Positions 4,827 to 8,251 of a DNA stretch of 8,251 bases are shown piece after piece. The DNA is from Prevotella sp. UBA1104. GTDB taxonomy: Bacteria > Bacteroidota > Bacteroidia > Bacteroidales > Bacteroidaceae. The position numbers were made by a program, and so were the translations under genes. The stretch lies in assembly GCA_002314055.1 (NCBI GenBank), contig DCBP01000002.1, positions 30,666-38,916 of the forward strand, given 5' to 3'. How positions within the stretch are numbered: position 1 is the first letter of the stretch; the number at the start of each line of letters is the position of its first letter. The notes beneath the pieces were generated by a model, which was not told where the DNA came from, did not search any database, and saw only the letters and a program-made list of their open reading frames with translations.

Positions 4827-4870
4827 AATAAAAAAATGGGGACCGATGCTGTCAATAGCATCAGCCCCCA
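4827..4870 (-). terminator. Rho-independent terminator of the surface-protein operon
   Basis: On the minus strand GGGGGCTGATGCT, loop ATTGAC, AGCATCGGTCCCC form an almost complete stem (arms 4869-4857 and 4850-4838; a perfect 6-bp GATGCT/AGCATC core and a GGGG/CCCC base with two mismatches between them). This is followed by ATTTTTTTATTTG. It lies about 40 bp past the stop of the 66-residue protein gene and is oriented to stop leftward transcription before the TA array. Confidence 0.8.
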
Positions 4871-4910
4871 CGGAGTTATATAAGCTTAGTATGGTATCAT
4901 TCCATAGAGG

Positions 4911-5111
4911 TTACCATTCCTCGTCGTCCCAGTCCATTAAGCCGGAGTTAGGCTTGGCTGGTCCTTCTTGATCTTTGCTTGTATCTACGGTAGTACTAGA
5001 ACCACCTCCTCCAGTATTGTCAGTTGTTCCTGTTCCCGATGTATCCAGAAGCAGATACTCTGTCTGGATTGTATGGATACAGATGATTGGAGCTTTATAT
5101 TCTTTTTTCAT
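4911..5111 (-). CDS. Small companion protein of the surface-protein operon, function unknown
   Basis: This is a 66-residue protein starting at the ATG 5111-5109, only 6 nt after the stop of the large surface-protein gene, and followed by a terminator. The N-terminus MKKEYKAPIICIHTIQTEYLLLDTSG fits a pattern I associate with many short, uncharacterised Prevotella/Bacteroides proteins (Lys-rich start, Y-x-x-P, then alternating hydrophobics and 'E-x-L-L'). A Gly/Ser/Thr-rich linker follows (about 25-45, with GGGGSS), and the C-terminus is acidic and Trp-containing (GLMDWDDEEW). Cys11 is not in a proper lipobox and there is no clear signal peptide or transmembrane helix. The design of conserved front, flexible middle and acidic tail could suit a peptide precursor, a chaperone-like partner of the large protein, or an adaptor. 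None is demonstrated. Confidence 0.72.
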   Translation of the reverse strand: MKKEYKAPIICIHTIQTEYLLLDTSGTGTTDNTGGGGSSTTVDTSKDQEGPAKPNSGLMDWDDEEW

Positions 5112-5117
5112 TTCTGT

Positions 5118-8100
5118 TTATTTTACGTATTTCTTTCCGTTAATGATATAAACACCGCTTGGCAGTGCATTCAAATTCTTCATGCCATCGGCAACAACCT
5201 GTCCGTTGATGTTGTAAACCTTACCGTCGGTTGCCACGGGAACTATGTTTCCTTCAGCGTCGATAGTCAATCCCTCGATGAATGTTGTAGAGCCATTCTC
5301 CTCGGTGTTGCTTCTTGTTGCAGTGCTCAAAGCATGAGCTTTAGCTTCAGGAGTGAGTCCCTTTAGATAACCGCGGAATCCCTTTACTTTGACGTCGTTT
5401 TTAGTGCTTTGGATGAAGCTGCCTGATGTACCGCCGATATAACCGTCGCCTTCTGCGAGAGTCATGTCGTTGTTATAGCTTGACACCCATGCATACTTGC
5501 CGTCGCTGCACCAGTCAGCAGGTTTGTTGCCCTCTGGAGCCTCGATAGTAACATAAGGATAATCAGCGCAGTCAGCAGTGTTGATTGTCTCAACATCCTT
5601 TGTAGGCTTGATAAGGAACGGCTTGTTAGCCACGATAGTGTTGTAAGCATGGCGCACGAACCAAACCTTGCCATTTGCGTCTACATGGTCGAAGTATAGA
5701 ATCTGCGTACCGTTCTCGCATCCCATCATATAAGTGTCTCCGAAGAGAGCGTCCACCTGATGCTTGTTGAGGCTGAATGGCAGAACGCAAGCGTTCCAAA
5801 TGCCTTGTTTGATATGACGGTTGATAGAAACCTTAGCCATGTGGCCTGCTGGTGTAGATTCAATTTTGTTGCCGGTAGCAGCCTCGTCGTATGTTACATC
5901 GTCAATCTCAGGTTTTGTAGCATCCTCCTCGAACGAGAATCCGTAGAAGCCAATCTTAGAACCGAAGTTCCACAGATAATAGGTCTTGCCGGCCTTCACT
6001 TTGAATGTGTAGGTTACAGGCGAGTCGGCGAGCACGCACCATCCGTTTGAACCCTCAACGTCTTCTTTGTAAGCAGCGTTAGGAACGATATCTGCCGACA
6101 GGTTGCTCTCCAATACGTTGTTTTGGAACTTCTCCTCAGTCATGTCGAAGTCTGCAGGGATTCCCTTGAAGTGGCTTCTCACCTGTTCGATACTAGGATC
6201 GGTGTTTGCACCATTAGGATTGATATCCCACTTGAAGTTGCTCAGAGCCTTCAGTCCGCCGGTAGGTTTACCGTTGGCATTCTCAATCTCAGGAGTAGAC
6301 TGTACGAAGTTTCCTTGTTCGTCCATCACGAACACACGGCGCTGTGGACGGTAAACGCCGCTGTCGAACGCACCGTTCTGGAAGATATGCACGTTCACGG
6401 TTCCGTTGGTCGCCGGGTTGAACACGAGGTAAGAACCAGAGCAAGGCACGTTGAACATTCTGTCTACTACTTCGCCCTTAGTCTTGAAGTCGGCAGTAGA
6501 AATCATTGTAGTGTTAACCAGAGCGTTAGAGCCATCCTCCTGACGGGCATTTTTACTGCTTTCGCCAGACACGAAGCGGTTGAATCCGCTCATCTTCCAT
6601 TTAGGCTGCGAAGCCTTGTCTGCCCATTTGTATTTTTTACTCAGTCCTTCGTTAGAATCGTATTTCAGTCCTTCAGTTACGTCGTTCGGGAACATCCATC
6701 CGCCGAGAGTAACCGACATTGTCCTGTCTTGGTTCCACATCTGCTTCTGGTTGCCGTAAGCAACAGCAACACCGTCGTTGTCTTTGTCTTTAGCGCGGTA
6801 AACGGCAGGGTCGTCTACATAAACCGTGAGGAATGCCGTCATCGTTTCGAGGTTTTCGCCCTTCACCGTGACGCGCACGCTACCGTTACCCTCGTTCACT
6901 GCCTCCAGCTTGCCGTTTTTCTCGTCTACCTTAACAAAGCTTGGAGTGAACGAAATCCACTTCAGAGAGTAGGCTGTGCCTTCTTCAAGTTCGTTGGTTC
7001 CGTCGGTTACGATAACATCCGGTGCACCCTCGGCGGTTCCGGTGTACATCTGCACTGTCTCCGGGTTGAACGTGATAACAGGTCTGATGTAAGAAGCGCT
7101 TACATTCACCTTGAATGAGATAGAAGCCGGTGTGTTGTAAACTTCAGAGTAGTCGTCATTGTCCTTTGTAGTTGGCGTGGCCGATACAGAGATGGTGAAG
7201 TCGCCTTCATTGTCAGGACGGAACGTGAACTCATTGCCGTTTGTCTTGTTGTTCTTGTTAGTAACTTCATTACCGTTAGTGTCAGTCACCTTATATGTGT
7301 ATTTGAAATACTCGCTCACATCCTCTCCGTCGTAGATAAGCGGAACGCGGAATGTCTTGTTGTTCTTGTTCGTCTTGCTGTCATACTTTTTAATCTTGAT
7401 AGCCTCGCCCGTGGTGGTGAAACTTGCAAGGAACGTAGGAGTCAGCTTACCCTTCACCACGTTGTAGAGGAACGTCATCGTGCCAGCCTTGAAAGTCTCG
7501 CCGAGCGATGGGGTAGGAGTGGCGGTAACGGTGATGGTAGATGTACCCTCAGTCCATTTGTATTTCTCGCCGGCAACCTTCAGCATGCCGTTCTCCACGC
7601 TAACGTTAGTTCCCTCGACAGAGTAAGAGAGTGTGTAGTCTGTGCCCAGCGTCAAGAGCTTGTCGTCGTCGCCATACACCTTGATGATAGGCTGCTTGTA
7701 GTTGGCATCGGTAACGTTGATGTTCACATCGTTTACAGAGATGTTCAGCGGCGTCTGCTCCTTCACGGTGATTGTGTAGGTGGCAGTACAGCCCTCATAA
7801 TTGTTGGCATCCGTTGGAGTAACAGTGGCAAGGATAGTTGCCGTACCTGTAGTCTTCACCGTAATCTTGCCGTTGGCAACGCTGGCAATGGCTTCGTCGT
7901 TTGAAGAGTATACCACGCTGTATTGGTCTGCTGCCAGCTCCTCCTCGCCAGCCATTACAGTCAGTGCCGGCAGGTCTACGGTGTAGTTGTCGGTTTTGTT
8001 GATGATAACGTCGCTGTTCTTGGCAAACGCTGCCGTTAGGCGGGTCTTCTCGCCGGTAGTGCCCGGACGAACGATGGTGAGACCTGTAACATAGGTAGAG

Positions 8101-8251
8101 CTGCCGCCGAAGCGTCCGAAGTATAGCTTGTCGCAGTCTTTCTGCACGGTGAAGGTGTAAGTAACCTCTGTGGCAGAGAATGCCGGCGACTGGAACTGCG
8201 GTTCGGCGTCGGTAGGATTAGCATAAATCAGGATTCCAGAATTCTTCTTAG
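5118..8251 (-). CDS. Large multi-domain Ig-like surface protein, N-terminus outside window
   Basis: The frame is open from the right window edge to the TAA at 5120-5118, giving at least 1043 residues. An internal GTG at 8147 is not the true start, because in-frame sequence with the same character continues upstream. Numbering the visible residues, a beta-sandwich end (VTYTFTV...LYFGRFGGSSTYVTGLTIVR, about 29-61) is followed by Ig-like/BIG_2-like domains at about 84-163, 167-265, 268-384 and 387-479. A larger beta-rich region follows (484-774) that closes with VTYTFKV...YYLWNFGS...YGFSFE (745-774), similar to the opening segment. Next comes a Prevotella-type C-terminal beta domain (about 789-979; GIWNACVLPFSLNKHQVDALFG, FLIKP), and then a short tail (991-1043; VYNINGQVV, LPSGVYIINGKKYVK) resembling type IX secretion sorting tails. 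It is probably exported to the cell surface; adhesion or glycan binding is inference and no catalytic motif is visible. An 18-bp direct repeat (7242-7259 and 7353-7370) encodes the two Asn/Lys-rich stretches NKNNKT. Confidence 0.85.
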   Translation of the reverse strand, partial: KKNSGILIYANPTDAEPQFQSPAFSATEVTYTFTVQKDCDKLYFGRFGGSSTYVTGLTIVRPGTTGEKTRLTAAFAKNSDVIINKTDNYTVDLPALTVMAGEEELAADQYSVVYSSNDEAIASVANGKITVKTTGTATILATVTPTDANNYEGCTATYTITVKEQTPLNISVNDVNINVTDANYKQPIIKVYGDDDKLLTLGTDYTLSYSVEGTNVSVENGMLKVAGEKYKWTEGTSTITVTATPTPSLGETFKAGTMTFLYNVVKGKLTPTFLASFTTTGEAIKIKKYDSKTNKNNKTFRVPLIYDGEDVSEYFKYTYKVTDTNGNEVTNKNNKTNGNEFTFRPDNEGDFTISVSATPTTKDNDDYSEVYNTPASISFKVNVSASYIRPVITFNPETVQMYTGTAEGAPDVIVTDGTNELEEGTAYSLKWISFTPSFVKVDEKNGKLEAVNEGNGSVRVTVKGENLETMTAFLTVYVDDPAVYRAKDKDNDGVAVAYGNQKQMWNQDRTMSVTLGGWMFPNDVTEGLKYDSNEGLSKKYKWADKASQPKWKMSGFNRFVSGESSKNARQEDGSNALVNTTMISTADFKTKGEVVDRMFNVPCSGSYLVFNPATNGTVNVHIFQNGAFDSGVYRPQRRVFVMDEQGNFVQSTPEIENANGKPTGGLKALSNFKWDINPNGANTDPSIEQVRSHFKGIPADFDMTEEKFQNNVLESNLSADIVPNAAYKEDVEGSNGWCVLADSPVTYTFKVKAGKTYYLWNFGSKIGFYGFSFEEDATKPEIDDVTYDEAATGNKIESTPAGHMAKVSINRHIKQGIWNACVLPFSLNKHQVDALFGDTYMMGCENGTQILYFDHVDANGKVWFVRHAYNTIVANKPFLIKPTKDVETINTADCADYPYVTIEAPEGNKPADWCSDGKYAWVSSYNNDMTLAEGDGYIGGTSGSFIQSTKNDVKVKGFRGYLKGLTPEAKAHALSTATRSNTEENGSTTFIEGLTIDAEGNIVPVATDGKVYNINGQVVADGMKNLNALPSGVYIINGKKYVK

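Larger units (their letters stand above)
4366..4910. other. Gene-free, repeat-rich intergenic region
   Basis: No credible gene lies between the module 3 promoter and the small protein gene ending at 4911. In order it holds a small A/T hairpin (GAAAAA at 4385-4390 with TTTTTC at 4395-4400), a CCCTCAC-rich inverted repeat (4406-4513), a low-complexity A/C stretch (4514-4560, with several ACAAC units), the second MITE-like copy (4565-4815) carrying a nested palindrome, and a leftward terminator (4827-4870). The 83-codon leftward frame across 4610-4861 is repeat-derived and resembles no protein family. Confidence 0.75.

Noticed and set aside
6123..7118. 331-codon rightward open frame opposite the surface-protein gene
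   Set aside because: It is antisense to a clearly coding frame, has biased composition (Arg/His/Val/Ser rich), no recognisable domain and no promoter. Long antisense frames are expected opposite a gene with this codon use.

Overview
The window looks like chromosomal DNA from a gut- or oral-type Bacteroidales bacterium, most likely Prevotella/Segatella. Supporting signs are the Bacteroidetes -7 promoter motif (TAnnTTTG) with a TTTG -33 box, A-rich leaders instead of strong Shine-Dalgarno sites, a large surface protein ending in a 'YNINGQ...LPSGVYIINGKK' tail, and a Prevotella-type asd gene. The genus is inferred from family resemblance, not from a search.

Layout. (1) 1-297: the start of a leftward cation:proton antiporter gene and a short divergent intergenic region. 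(2) 298-2278: two rightward housekeeping-type genes, asd (aspartate-semialdehyde dehydrogenase) and an iron-siderophore/cobalamin-type ABC ATPase, separated by a 144-bp inverted-repeat element. (3) 2307-4365: a compact leftward array of three toxin-antitoxin (TA) modules: PIN toxin with DUF6364-like antitoxin, YafQ/RelE-type toxin with a short antitoxin, and a second PIN toxin with its antitoxin. In every module the antitoxin comes first and overlaps the toxin by ATGA. (4) 4366-4910: a gene-free stretch built almost entirely of inverted repeats, including a second, inverted copy of the asd-side element that has itself been split by a smaller palindrome, and ending in a leftward terminator. (5) 4911-8251: a leftward operon of a very large Ig-like surface protein (its N-terminus is outside the window) and a 66-residue companion protein starting 6 nt after its stop codon.

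The most striking observation is that all three TA modules, whose proteins are of at least two unrelated types, sit behind the same 50-bp sequence with no mismatch. The repeat is itself a complete Bacteroidetes promoter: a TTTG -33 box, 20 nt, then a TATTTTTG -7 box. Modules 1 and 3 also share nearly the whole leader up to the ATG. This points to a promoter cassette that has been duplicated or moved, or is kept identical by gene conversion, and it may put several addiction modules under one common transcriptional control. It also corrects gene starts: the longest reading frames of antitoxins 1 and 3 begin at TTG codons lying inside the -7 box, so their true starts are the ATGs 24 nt downstream.

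The repeat-rich DNA on both sides of the TA array, and the lack of transporter partners next to the ABC ATPase, suggest a locally plastic accessory region inserted between conserved genes.
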